Shown: in pieces, positions 12,512-24,033 of the stretch | How positions within the stretch are numbered: position 1 is the first letter of the stretch | Layout: each line of letters begins with the position of its first letter | DNA from: Daphnia pulex | Lineage: Eukaryota > Arthropoda > Branchiopoda > Diplostraca > Daphniidae | DNA length: 64,000 bases | Direction of reading: 5' to 3' | Assembly (NCBI RefSeq): GCF_021134715.1 | Contig: NC_060027.1 | Span: 1,302,001 to 1,366,000, forward strand | Made by a program: the position numbers and the translations under genes | Notes under the pieces: model-generated | The model's input: the letters and a program-made list of their open reading frames with translations, nothing else | Told to the model about the DNA's origin: nothing | Databases searched by the model: none

Positions 12512-14204
12512 TATAGTAAAATCTATTTATCTGTACTTAATATAATTATCCTATTTTTACAGTATTTTTTATCATTTGTAAGAATATCTCTATCGCCATA
12601 TTTTTCACCTTGGAAGAAAGCATTGGGCAAGATCGGGCAAGATATCATAAATTATGTTGAAGGTGCATTTGATTAATTTACAATTACATTTTTTTTTATT
12701 CGGAGAAAGGAAGGTTATATTGAACGCAGTCCTAATTTTTGTACATTGATTGCTCCAGTTATGTGTTCCGCGTACGTTCGAAAATATACTTCAATCAAAG
12801 CCATGACATCCATAATTTTAATTGTTTTTACCTTTAAACATTATAATAGCAACCGAGAAAGAGAAATGATATAATTGAATTGCAGGAAGAAAGTTTAGTT
12901 TTCTCAATGATACTTGTACATACTTTCTTATACCGCAGCGCAATTATTGGCAGGGGATGACGCATATTCACTTCATATTTTTCAAAGTACCAAACTCGAT
13001 CGTTACAGGGCGCAGCCATGGATAAGGAAAGTAAATGATTGACGCTTGAGCGCAGGTTTCAGAATGCGGAATTATTCACCCCTTTTATTTTGCTTGTCCT
13101 CTGTATTGATCGTTTCGCTTGATCTACTTTTGTTATGCGTACCAAAAAAAAAAAAAAAAAAAAATGGATGATTACATTTTGGCGTGACTTCCTGCCTTCA
13201 TAAATTCATCGATTAATAGACACATTTTTTTCGACAGGATCAAGTACACTAGATGGGTGGAGTCACTGTTTAATTCAAAACGACCTTCTCGAATTGAGGA
13301 CTGTACAAATGAAATAAACGAGACAACAGAAAAACAAATTTCATCTTGTTTTTCTCGTATTTATTTCATCACTCGACCTTACTATTATTATTCGCCTCTA
13401 CATTTTTCAGCCTCGCGCTATTCCCTTTGCTTATTTGTCTTGTTTACTCCCCCCCCCCTACACCTCCGATGTAGCGTGTCAAAATAATTCTTTTGATTTC
13501 ATTGCCAGACTTACACCTATTGTGAGGCGTGTAGTGCGCAGCCGATCTGGTCTAAGGTTAATCGTAAAGAGCACAGCAGCTGGCGTCTCAACTGACGAAT
13601 GACTTGAAGGAATGCCAGCAGAACTCTTGAGTTTCCGAGGTCATCCAGTTCTAGTTCCTCTATCGTTATAGTTCTTGTTTGTTTCATTTCCTAAAAAAGG
13701 AATAAGCTGATGCAAGTATATGTCCTCGATGGCTCTTTCAAGCTGCCAGACTTCTTGTTGATACGTTTCCAGTGCATGTTACATTTATTTTATTTTTTTC
13801 GTTCCATATTTTTTGGCCAAAAGTCTCAAGGAATATTCGTGATGCTATTTGCCTTGAATCAAACGTGCTGCATCATACCCTATATGTAGTGCAGTCAGAT
13901 TAATTGACGGAAAGAGGAAATTGATTTCCTGGCCAAATTTCAAGTCATTGGCAAAAAAAAAAATGATTTCGACTTTGGAAAAGTTTGATTCACGAGACGA
14001 AATAAACAAGTTCTCTTATTGGTACCACCTGGAAGCACCTGAATCAACATGTTTTCCCCGAGAGTATAGGTAACCTTGCCCAATTACCAAGGTCCTGCAT
14101 AATTCGATTTTTCCGTGTCAAGAATCGAATAAATACGCTGGCGTCACTGTGGAGGAGCATATTCTTTCAGCGATAGTTCAAGTGACTACAACACAAAAAT
14201 CAAC
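12512..14204. other. Intergenic region between cluster members 3 and 4
   Basis: No supported gene. It holds an A-run at about 13144-13163 and a C-run at about 13450-13457. The last 100 bases before 14205 include an AATAAATA box (about 14128) that could serve as a TATA-like element; that assignment is tentative. Confidence 0.45.
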
Positions 14205-15050
14205 ATGCGCACTTTCAGTCATATCATGGTAAAGTATTCAATTTTTAAAAAATTCTGAAAAAACATGATAACCACAATGTTTTCTTATTCAAATTTTTAG
14301 CTTGTCGGAGCTGTGGTGCTCTTGAGTCATTTCAAAGGCTCTGACTCCTTCACTCTCGACCGCAATGTTGTTGACGCAGACGATTCTCTTGAGGCTACAA
14401 CGGATTCTCTGGAGACTAGCACAGATAGCGGCTTAGATAATAGTCTGGAACACATCAATCAAACCTCGACCGAAGACAATTCGCTGGAAGCCAAGAAAGT
14501 GAAGCGCAATGTCCAGCCTACAGTTGCTGTCGTCGGCGACTACGATTATTTTTATCAGGATTCGATCGAATCGACCACCGTCGACGACGTCTCGCTGGAG
14601 GACATTCTTGAAGCCGGACTGATGGGCCAGCAGCCGCAAACCACCGTCGCTCCTAACCTCATTCAGGTTGCTACGACGCCCGATGATGATCTTTACGACG
14701 ACTTGGTCAACAGCACGGAGGATCTTCTCGACAGCCCAAACGACACCTCGTTGGAAACTAACGACGCTAAACCCGTTGCTGCTGCTCCCGCTTTGCCATC
14801 GCTGTCGATTTTGAACCACCTGCCCGTCATCGGAGTCTTCTCTCATCCGGCTGACGACGATTTGTACTTTGTCAAGCAGTATATGGGCGATTATTACTTT
14901 TGGGAAATGGGTGACGATTATGCCAGGAATTATTTCGCGCAAACGGTCAAAGACACGACGACATTTGATTTCTTCGAGACGCCAATCAAGGTGAATGCCG
15001 ACCAATTTACTCAATTTACACCCGTGAGATCTCTGCCGGCTGCATTTTAA
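14205..15050 (+). CDS. Secreted SLE-repeat acidic protein, cluster member 4
   Basis: Exons 14205..14228 (24 nt, GTAAAG donor) and 14301..15050 give about 257 aa. The N-terminus MRTFSHIM-LVGAVVLLSHFKGSDSF is a split signal peptide. Residues about 30-75 are packed with DSLE, NSLE and STED motifs and end at a basic KVKR site, suggesting a phosphorylated propeptide cleaved by a proprotein convertase. Further DVSLED, STED and TSLE sites follow, for about nine S-x-E sites overall. The C-terminal part is Asp/Tyr/Phe-rich (DDLYFVKQYMGDYYFWEMGDDY) and has no hydrophobic tail, so this member is probably freely secreted. It is much shorter than its neighbours. The function is unknown. Confidence 0.82.
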
Positions 15051-16429
15051 AACCTTAAGTCATCTCTCTACCTGATTCGGTGGCGAATGAATTCGTTGTA
15101 CAAAAAAATGTCAAATTCTGTGTTGTTATTACCTGTTTGTACAAAATTGTTTCTGTTTACTATTATACACTTGGTTTTCTTTTTTATCAAATTTCTATCC
15201 TTTTTCAATTCGTTCAGCATAAAAATTAGTCGGTGACGCTATCTGATGTTGCCTAGTTAAAAACGGGTTTTGTCGGTATTCATTGAAACGAACGAACTAT
15301 CCCGCGCAACGGTGAGGTACCATAACGAGTTATCCGAATTCGCATCACTTTTTTTTACGGCGGTTTAAACAATAGTAATTGCTTCGTCGGGTTGGCAGTA
15401 GTCTCAGCAGCAGCTACACACAGTTGTTGGGTGAGGGGCTTTTGACCTGGAATCCACGGAAGTCAATGAACGCGATACAAATCTCGTGTTACAAGTTGCC
15501 GTTCTAAGTTACCTCAGCGTTTGATTTTCTCTTTGCAATCAAATTGAGAACAACAACCAAAAAATGAAAAACTTTCCCTTTTTCTACTACATTGGTACAT
15601 ACATACATGCTGGGGCTGGCTGAAAGTTCACATTTACATTCACGCTTTCCTTTTCCCCACCCAATTCTGGTTGCTGGCCTGGTATGTCAAGTCAATAGAT
15701 TGTAACCGTGTAGTACCAAGTAGCTGCTGGTATTAGTTGCCGATTATACACTGTAATTAATCGGCACAATCAAACTAATTCCCACCATATAGCCTATCAT
15801 TAACTTTTTTTTAATTCGTTCACGTTCGCCTTCGGTGCGCTTGCACTTTGGAGGACACCTTCGTTCGATTCAATTGATTACGAAAACAAAACAAAAAAAC
15901 AAAAAAGGAATTTTCTATGTATCATTCGATCAAGAATAATAAGAGATCTCAAGGCATAGCCCTAATCACGTTCTGCATTCTCGGCGAGGCCGCCTACTTT
16001 TGGTTTTTTCATTCCAGTTCCTGCTCGCAATCCCAATGATTCAATGTCAGCCCAGCGTTCTATATCAGCCTGTCAGTCTCTTTTCGACGCCCATTCTGTT
16101 TTGATTTTTTTTGTTCTGTCCTTTATTTTTTGTTTGGCACATTCTTGGGAGAGGCCCCATCGCCTATCCTTGACGTGACATCTCGAATGAAATAAATCAA
16201 AGCAACAATAAACCCGACATCTTTACAGTCCAAGTGCCAAAAAAATAAAACTAAGTCGCACAATAGTGGTGCAATAGAGACATGTACAAGCGCAGAGATA
16301 ACCTTAACGAAGAGGTGCCGGTGTGACGGCATGACCTTCATGGTCATCAAATTTTTTAAGTTGCACTTTGCTCGGGCAACTTGAGGTGTTTAAACTTTAA
16401 AGTTCAATATTTTTGAATTTGATTGTTTA
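15051..16429. other. Intergenic region downstream of cluster member 4
   Basis: No supported gene. It contains a short CATA/TACA-rich run at about 15597-15607 and AT-rich filler. Confidence 0.45.
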
Positions 16430-17565
16430 CAGAAAAAAGTTCACACTCACAGATAAAGTTGTGAGGTACAAAACAAAACAAGCCTGATCTGCAGTCGTTT
16501 TAAAAATGAGTTATTAAATTAACCCTAACTGAGTCAACAATATCGGCAAGAGAAAAATAGTTCTAGTCATTTGCCTAGCTCAGGAATAATCGTACTCCGC
16601 ATGCTACGAATAAACACGCCACGAATAAAGTAAGTCAATAATCAAAAGGAAGAATAAAGAATATTTGACCCTACCTTTAAGCCTGGGAAATGCAGCCAGG
16701 CATCCACAGGTGCTCCATCCGTTGAAGAGTTGAATCCAGCAGGCAGGTTAGGAAAAAGGAGGTCCTCGTGAATACACCCACACTCACATGGGCATACACT
16801 TGGACATTTAAAGAAAGGGGGAGAAGAGTGACGTAACTCGATCGACATTGGTAGTTTCTCCAATAAAATGGCATGCTGTTTAATCTAAATAAAAAATAAA
16901 AAAATGGAGCACGAAAAATATTTGAAGGAAAACAACAAGTGAAGGAAAAGTTGAAATTAGACAGCGGGTAAATTCTAATTTTTAACAAACAAGAGAATGA
17001 AAGATTTCCATGTAATTTATTGCATTGATGCAAGTCATGCATCATTAACAGAACTAGCAGGTGACAGGCTAATAATATAAGTAACAAAAATCCTTACCCA
17101 AGTGGTGATGCTGAGATTGTTGCTGATGGCAAATCAATGTCAGCACAAGCAAACAGTTTGTATATCTTGTAGTTATGATGGCTGGGTTAAGTCTCAAATC
17201 TGTGCACAAAGGAAAAAGTTAGATAATACAAACATACTGCATTCATTTACAGGGGGCTCACATGATAAATGCTAGTCCCATTTCACACACTTTGGAACAG
17301 CTTCTATTGAAACTCCCATACTGTAGTAATTAATTTGTATCCTCAATTTTATTTACCTGCTGTATTAAACGATTCTATAAAGAGACGCGACTACAGTTGA
17401 TACGACACGACAACTTTTCTATTTGATTTCGAAAGTGGTAAACAAAGCAGACGACACAGATCTTTTTTTAATTAGCCATGCTAAGATATCGATAGAAATG
17501 ATCAAAATCTTTCCTTGCCTTAATCGCGCCTAAATCCAAACCATTCAAAAACGAAAAAAGCGGTT
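16430..17565 (-). repeat. Dispersed ~1-kb repeat, copy 2
   Basis: Same element and orientation as copy 1 at 3520-4559. It contains the CPCECGCIHED frame (minus strand, about 16640-16820) with the downstream STDGA..DAWL.FPGLK segment intact. Compared with copy 1, it shares an additional block on the left (TAACTGAGT, AAGTTGTGAG) with copy 3, so its left boundary lies near 16430. It sits between cluster members 4 and 5. Confidence 0.72.
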
Positions 17566-17940
17566 GCAAGAGGAATAAGAAGAAGTTAGATATCCTTGCA
17601 AATGTTTATCCTTCGTGAGTCGTAAAAGTGCCGTCCCGTATAGAAAAGATCGAAATTTATTTTTAACAAATATCGACCCAGAATTCTTACAAATAAGAAA
17701 ACGCGTAGCTGTCAGTGTGTGTCCAACATTAATTGTCATTTGAATACAGTCAAAGAAAAGTCAAATTCCCAGCATGACCAGCCGAAATCGCAGCCGCAGC
17801 ACTCTAATATATTCCAAATACCGGGCCACAGAAATCTATTTCAAACCAGTTTGGCGCAGTGTGTGTATAACAACATATACACATGCATTGTTATTCGTTA
17901 GTTGGGTGGACGCACACACACACAAAAAATATTGAAAGTG
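17566..17940. other. Intergenic region upstream of cluster member 5
   Basis: No supported gene, only a short CA-rich run (about 17910-17925). Confidence 0.45.
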
Positions 17941-18036
17941 AAGGAAGGGGAAAACCTTGCGAGCTGCTGGCCATTTTGCCCAGCATATACTATGCACAGG
18001 CTTGGCTATAGCAGCCCCCCAAGGTTTTCACTTTTC
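17941..18036 (+). promoter_or_regulatory. Imperfect ~90-nt hairpin just upstream of cluster member 5
   Basis: AAAACCTTG (17951-17959) pairs with CAAGGTTTT (18020-18028). GCTGC (17963-17967) pairs with GCAGC (18011-18015), and GGCC/TGGC segments pair inside. An outer AAGGAA...GGAAAACC arm pairs imperfectly with the strand out to about 18036. The loop contains GCATA/TATGC. It lies ~100 nt before the start codon at 18135. It could be a 5'UTR structure, a small-RNA precursor or chance; expression is unknown. Confidence 0.4.
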
Positions 18037-18134
18037 CTTTTTGGTCATTGCATCGGCGCTCACTATGTGGGCATGAGCGCAACAATTTTATTTCCTCTGT
18101 GATCTTTGATGCAGCTAGTTCGTTCACAATAGCC

Positions 18135-21100
18135 ATGCGCCGTCTTATTCACACAGTGGTAAAGTATTTTATTCGCAGTTTCTTTAATAAACAAAACGGA
18201 TCCATTCAAAAATTCGCAAACTAACAAAAACGGGGTAAGTGACTCGATCGTTTCTAATTCTTTTCGCTTTTTCTGTTGTATGTGGTGGCCCATGTTTTCA
18301 GCTCGTCGGAGCATTGGTGCTCGTGGCCGCTTTCGGACAGGCTGAAACCCGTGAAAGTCTCGAGCAGCAGCAGCAGCAGCAATCTAGTACGTCTAACGAC
18401 CAATTACAGCCAGATAGCAACGAGAAATTCAAAGCGGCTAATTCGGCCGAGCTTCACGAAAAGGCCATCGACACGCTCATTTTGACGACAACCGAGGGCT
18501 TGTCGATTTCGTCAGAAACGTCGGTCGAAAAGGATTCACCCAAAACGAGTGAAAGAGTCAACGTGACGGCCAACGCCGAGGAACCGGACGACGTCTCCTT
18601 GGAAATGGGTTCACTGGATGGCAAGATAAAAGTGATTGTTCCAGTTAGTAAGGAGACCGTTACAGTTGAGCCAACTGCAGCGCAGCAGGCCGTCAATGAA
18701 ACGGCGTCCAGTGATGAAGTGGAGACGACGACGACGACCCAGCAGGTGGCGATTCCGGTCGGCAATCGGAACCCAATCGCCAATCGACTGCTGCAAAATC
18801 GGTTGACTCGTTTGAGAACGACGACCGTCCGCAATGTTGTTTCAACCTCGAAAGATTCGGACGAAGAAAGCGATTCGACCGGGAGAACAACAACTCGACC
18901 GGCGATAAGTGCTGGCGGTCAGGCCCAGCAAAGCGATTCGGGCAAACGCGTTTTCGGCAGAATCCGAACGACGACGGCCAAAAGTCCGACGACAACAACC
19001 GCGCAAGATTCCAAAGAAGATGTTGTTGTCGCAACAACAACGACAGTTCGCAATTCCCCGTCCGGCAACCGGTTCAGCCGCGTTCGTGCAACAACAGCAA
19101 AGACAACAACAGGCAGAGCTAGCGAGTCTTCCGAACGAGAAGATACGATCAGCACAGCCCGGCCGACGACCGTCCGGAGTTCGCTAGTTAATCGCTTCAG
19201 TCGGCTGAGAGCGACAACAACAACAGCCGCCACCACAATTTTGAAAGACTCTGGCGAACAAGTGGAGATTGTTACCCCGTCGCCGCCCACGACGACTCCT
19301 CGCAGTTTGCCCAGGAATCGATTCAACAGCTTCCGAGGTACGACGACGAGCAAACCCGTTGCGAGGGACTCTGACGAGCAAACGGAAAAAGTGAACGCCA
19401 TCCAGACGACGACGACGACGGCCCGCAATTTCGTTCCGGGCAATCGATTCGCCCGTTTGCGGACAACAACAATCGGCAGCACTTCAACTTCAATTAAAAC
19501 AACGGCAAATTCGGATGAAGAAATTGAGGTGACGACGATGACGCCCAGGAGTTTGAGGCCGGCCAACCGATTTAGCGGTCGGGTTCGATCGACGACGACA
19601 GCTCGTACAACAACCGTCACGAAGGATTCGGATGAAGTTGTCGATTCCGGAATTGTTTCGACGACGACAGCCCGGAGTTCCACGCGAGGAAACCGATTCC
19701 GCTTTAGCGGTTTGAAACCTACAACCACTCCAACAACAACAACAACTCGAGTTTCGAAAAGTTCAGACGAACAAGACGATCCAGTGAGCGGAATCCAAAG
19801 TACAACCGTCCGCAATTCAAATTTGAGAAACAAATTCATCCGGACGAAACCGGTTCGTGTTACAACCACCACAATGCCAAAAGATTCCAGTGCAGAGGAC
19901 GTGGACGATAAAAACGGGACTCTTAAATTGAATTCGACATTGGCGAGTAACCACACCCAAGTGACGACAATCTCCGCTCTATTAATATCCAGCGACTCGG
20001 GCGAAGACGATAAATTCGTTAATGGAACACTGCTGATAACGACGACGGCGCGTAATTTGGATTCGGACGAGAAAATCGACTCGGTTATGAACAACAACGC
20101 CACTCAAGAGGTGCCCACCACAACTCGTTCTTCGATTTTCCTGAAATATTTCAACCGCTACCGGACGACCAAGGCCAGCCAAGATCATTCCGGCAGCTCC
20201 GATGAAGAAGGAGTAGCCGATCGAGCCATCAACGAAACAAGTCCGACACCGCGTCCAAACGTTTTGAATCGCCTCCACACGGCCGCAGCGTCGATTCCTC
20301 CGGTGACTAACCTCACAGCCCCGGCCAGCCAGTCCTCGGAGACCTCCAACTTGGGCCGCAAAGATCGGGCGATTATTTACAGCTCAGCCAAATCGGATAA
20401 TCAACTGATGACGTCGACCGTTTCAACCGCTGAAATTCCTTCGACAACGATGGCAACAACAACAACAACAACAACGACCACAACAACAAAAGGATTTTAC
20501 GCTTTTGGGAGTTCAGATGAAATGGACGATACCTCCGAGGATGATGATGATGACGCAAGTCGCGCACCTTACTTCGACCCTTATTACGGCGTCCCGCTGA
20601 GAGAAACTCCGGCAGGTGTTCCCCCATCGCCGCTGGAGGAAAATTCACTGGAAGTCGACGACGTTTCTGCGGAATTGGAATTCAACATCACTGCCAAGTC
20701 CGATGACCACAGCTCCGAGGTGGCCATGGCCGATATGGTTCCAACCAAGGTGAGTGACGTCCAGCATGCTGTTTACCTGCACCCCAACATGAACGACGAC
20801 GACGTCTCCGTGGAGGTGATTTTCAGAGTTCCCAGCAACCAGCCGTACCAGCAGGATGTCCGAAATCAAACGGGAATGGCTCAGCATGGCGTCCATTTCG
20901 TTCCAGCAGAGTCCGATGAGGGCAATGAGGGCTCGGTTGAAGAGAAAGAAGGGTCTGGAGATGTCCTAGAAGAGAATAATACCAACGGTCAAAACAGCAC
21001 AACAACAGCCATCCAGCAAGAGACTAATCCGGTGAAGGACTCGGATGAGGGCAATGAAGCCTCAATGGAGAAGGGAACAAATGGCCAAGTGCCAGAGGAG

Positions 21101-21658
21101 AACAACATGAGTGAAAGTAACACAACAATGAAAGTTGATGAGACCCCCCAGAATTCGGATGAAAACGACGATAACTCTTCGCTGGAAATCGACCTGAGCA
21201 AACTGACGGATATCCAGCGCATTTTGACAGACATCAAAACGGAAGAAGTGATTTTATCGCCCAGGGTTTCAACGGTAACTGTAACCGAGACGCCACAATT
21301 TTTCACGGATGCAAAACCCATCGAATTGATTTTGGAAACTGAAAATCTAACGACGACAATGCCCCCAGTCCCAGTGACGGAGGCGAGAAGTCAAAACGAT
21401 AGTCTGAGTAGACAACCCGTCAGCAGCGATGAAGTGACCATGAAGCTGAAGGAACTTCTCGCCAATCCGGTGGTCCAGCTGCGACTTGAAGCCATCGACG
21501 GGCGTTTGAAGAGCACGAAAAGCGCCCGAGTCAAGCGTCTCATTGAGAAATACTTGGCGGCTCTGGCCAAGTTATCTACCAGCGGCGCCAGCTCATCCAT
21601 CAGCTTCTCCATTTTCCTTCCGTTATTAATCACCTGCTTTCTGTTTGGGTTTTCGTGA
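18135..21658 (+). CDS. Thr/Ser-rich phosphoprotein-like repeat protein, cluster member 5 (probable GPI-anchored)
   Basis: Exons 18135..18158 (24 nt, GTAAAG donor) and 18302..21658 give about 1126 aa. The N-terminus MRRLIHTV-LVGALVLVAAFGQAETRE is the family signal peptide, followed by a poly-Gln patch. From about nt 18760 to 20200, a ~35-45-residue unit repeats about a dozen times: a DSDE-type acidic S-x-E site, a TTT run, then NRF.RLRTTT. A second acidic region has DDVSLEM, NSLEV, DDVSVEV, SDEGNE and NSSLEI. More than 20 S-x-E sites are present. The C-terminus has the shared NPVVQLRLEAIDGRLK domain, an RVKR furin-type site and a hydrophobic tail after SSGASSS. It is probably heavily O-glycosylated and phosphorylated. 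The function is unknown. Confidence 0.83.
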
Positions 21659-23220
21659 ACGTGAACACCTTCCTTTATTGTGTTGAGCAACTAATATGCT
21701 CCCTGTATATTGCTGTCCAGTTTGATCATCATGTTGTGTCCAACCCATCAAAAGATAATCGTCGTATCCGCAAAAACATTTTGCTCAACATCTCTCTCTA
21801 TTTTTAGCTATTATAAAAACGGTGTACCTTTATCGGTCAGTGTAACCACCCACGCAATCCCGCACCACACCCATTGTTTCTCTCTCTCCCTCTATATTAT
21901 AACAGAATTGCATTCTCTTTCCTATATCCCCTCACGAAAGAAAAAGTGAAAAAATACAGATACGACAATTCGCGCATTTCGACGAGGTTCATTGGCGAGT
22001 AAAAGCTCTCCACTATACATCCTTTCTCGTGTGACGATCAGCTTTGTGAAGTCATCAGCAGCGACAATAGGTGTACGTCTACGTGTGTACCGATTTTCCC
22101 AAATTGGTTTTCGAAAGTCATTGCCGGCAGCGCAGTCGTTGGAAAGAAGAGAATGTCTACTTGGCTATGCGTGGACAAATTTCTGTTTTTTGTTTTTCGT
22201 ATAAGGCAACGCCCATCTAAAAAAGGGATGCGGTGTGTTTGCGAGAGAGCCATTGTTTAATATCCACCCGGTATCACGTTTAAAAGCTATTGCGTGCAGC
22301 TTTTGAATTTGGCCATAGGGGGGTGTCTGTTTGAAAACATCAGTTGTATAACCATATTTTTCGTGAAGAATAATAAAAAAGGTAAAAAGGCGCGGTGGTG
22401 TTGACTAAAATAATTTTCTTTTACGATTTCCTCGCCCAGAAAAATAGCATTCTAATGCGCCATTATATACACATCTAGCCGCGTTCTTGTAACAAGGTCT
22501 TTCTTGCTCTCGGATGACGTACGTACGTACATAACCTGTTTGAAATTGTTTTGTTTTTTTGCCACGCAATCCCCCGGTTGTCCTTGTTCGTCGGCTGTAA
22601 GCCTTTTTGACGTGTGATGTGAGCAGACAGTGTGTTGCGCCCAGACTAATGTGCACACCCCGCTTGTACCAAGGCCGACCGCTTTGATTCGAATTGAATC
22701 CCTTTCACTTCCTCTTTCGCCGCGATTGATTAGATGCGCTGTTGTTTACTTTTTTATCTAATTCTGAAAATTTTATTCTGATCTAGAAAGGGGTGATGCA
22801 ACGATATGGTTCAGTCCGTTCACTGAGCTAACATTTTTCGTTTACACTGGCGCAATTCAAATACCTATCCGTAGGCGTGCCGGGATAGAATTTGGTTGCA
22901 CAAACCCGGTTGTCTCTTTGGATTTTTCATAGCAAGGTTATGATGAATCTCAAGAAGGAACTTTTTCTTTTTCGAAAATAAAAAAATGTTGAATTTGATT
23001 CAAAAGTTGGGCAAGAACAAAAATAATGACCTTGCAGGAAAGATATCCGTGGACCCCCCCACTCTGTGTTTTAATATAGCCAGCGAAGGTTTTCCTGTTT
23101 TCTTTGCAGCTAAATTGGCGCATCAACATTATGTACGTGTACTACTACTATAAGTCCGTTCGCCAGCAACCCAAGGATCTTATTTCATCCGTGTTACTTC
23201 ACCAGCTAGTTCGTTCCATC
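21659..23220. other. Intergenic region between cluster members 5 and 6
   Basis: No supported gene. An alternating ACGTACGTACGTAC run is at about 22517-22531, and a CTCTCTCTCCCTCT run at about 21879-21893. Confidence 0.45.
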
Positions 23221-24033
23221 ATGCGCCTCCAGTTTGACTTTATGGTAATCAGCTATATAGCTATAGCCTTTATTTGGAAATACGCATTTGCTTTTTAAAA
23301 GCTTTTCTCTAAGTTACCTTTGTGTTTTCTCGTTTGTTTCTTGTAGCTCCTCGGAGCATTGGTGATCGTGACCATTTTGGATGCGGCTGATTCGTTCGTC
23401 ACCAACGCTAATTCGGCCGGGGAAGATTCGCAACCGCTGATGACCGGAGATTCAAACTTCGCCTACGCTGGAGCCGGAGTGGAAAATGTCTATTACCCGC
23501 AGACGACCGGTGATCAAATTGTGAGCGAATCTGCCAGCGCCGACATGGGGACGACGTCAGTTTGGCCCGGAGAAGGAGCCAATCAGTGGAAGACGACCGA
23601 TCAGGCTACAGGGAATCCTAGCCATCAACAGGTCGGCTTCTTCGATGTGATAAGATCTCTGACAAACATATTTACTGGATTAGTTGGACGAGCAAGCACA
23701 CCCGAAACGCCAACGCCCATCGACAGAGGATATTATTACCAGCATTCGGAAGAGGACACTACCGATGAAGATTTTTTCGATGACAGAGTGATGGCTCCCG
23801 TCACTGATGTTCCCATCGCTGTTCGACTGGCGCGAGTGAAGCAATTAGTTAACACTCGATTGGCTCCTCGATCGAATCCAAACATTTACGACGGCTATCC
23901 TCAATACCCGCCCGTTATGGAGGACCCGAGGCAAGCGCCCGCATCTGCCCACCAAGATGTTATTCTGACGCCAGGCGAACAAGTTTCCGAAAGTTTTGGC
24001 TGCAACAGTAGAATATGCCTGTGGAAGAAGTGA
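23221..24033 (+). CDS. Small secreted protein, cluster member 6
   Basis: Exons 23221..23244 (24 nt, donor GTAATC) and 23347..24033 give about 236 aa. The N-terminus MRLQFDFM-LLGALVIVTILDAADSF matches the cluster's split signal peptide. The open frame extends upstream of 23221, but the ATG at 23221 reproduces the 8-codon first exon of all sister genes. The rest is acidic and Pro/Tyr-rich (HSEEDTTDEDFFDD, PNIYDGYPQYPPVMEDP) with few S-x-E sites. It has no C-terminal anchor and ends with a two-Cys segment, FGCNSRICLWKK. It is the most divergent member. The function is unknown. Confidence 0.78.

Noticed and set aside
18919..20103. Long open frame antisense to cluster member 5
   Set aside because: A mirror of Thr/Asp-rich codon repeats (Val/Ser-rich on the other strand); an artefact of low complexity.
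23104..23220. In-frame upstream extension of cluster member 6
   Set aside because: It would bury the signal peptide; the ATG at 23221 reproduces the 8-codon first exon.
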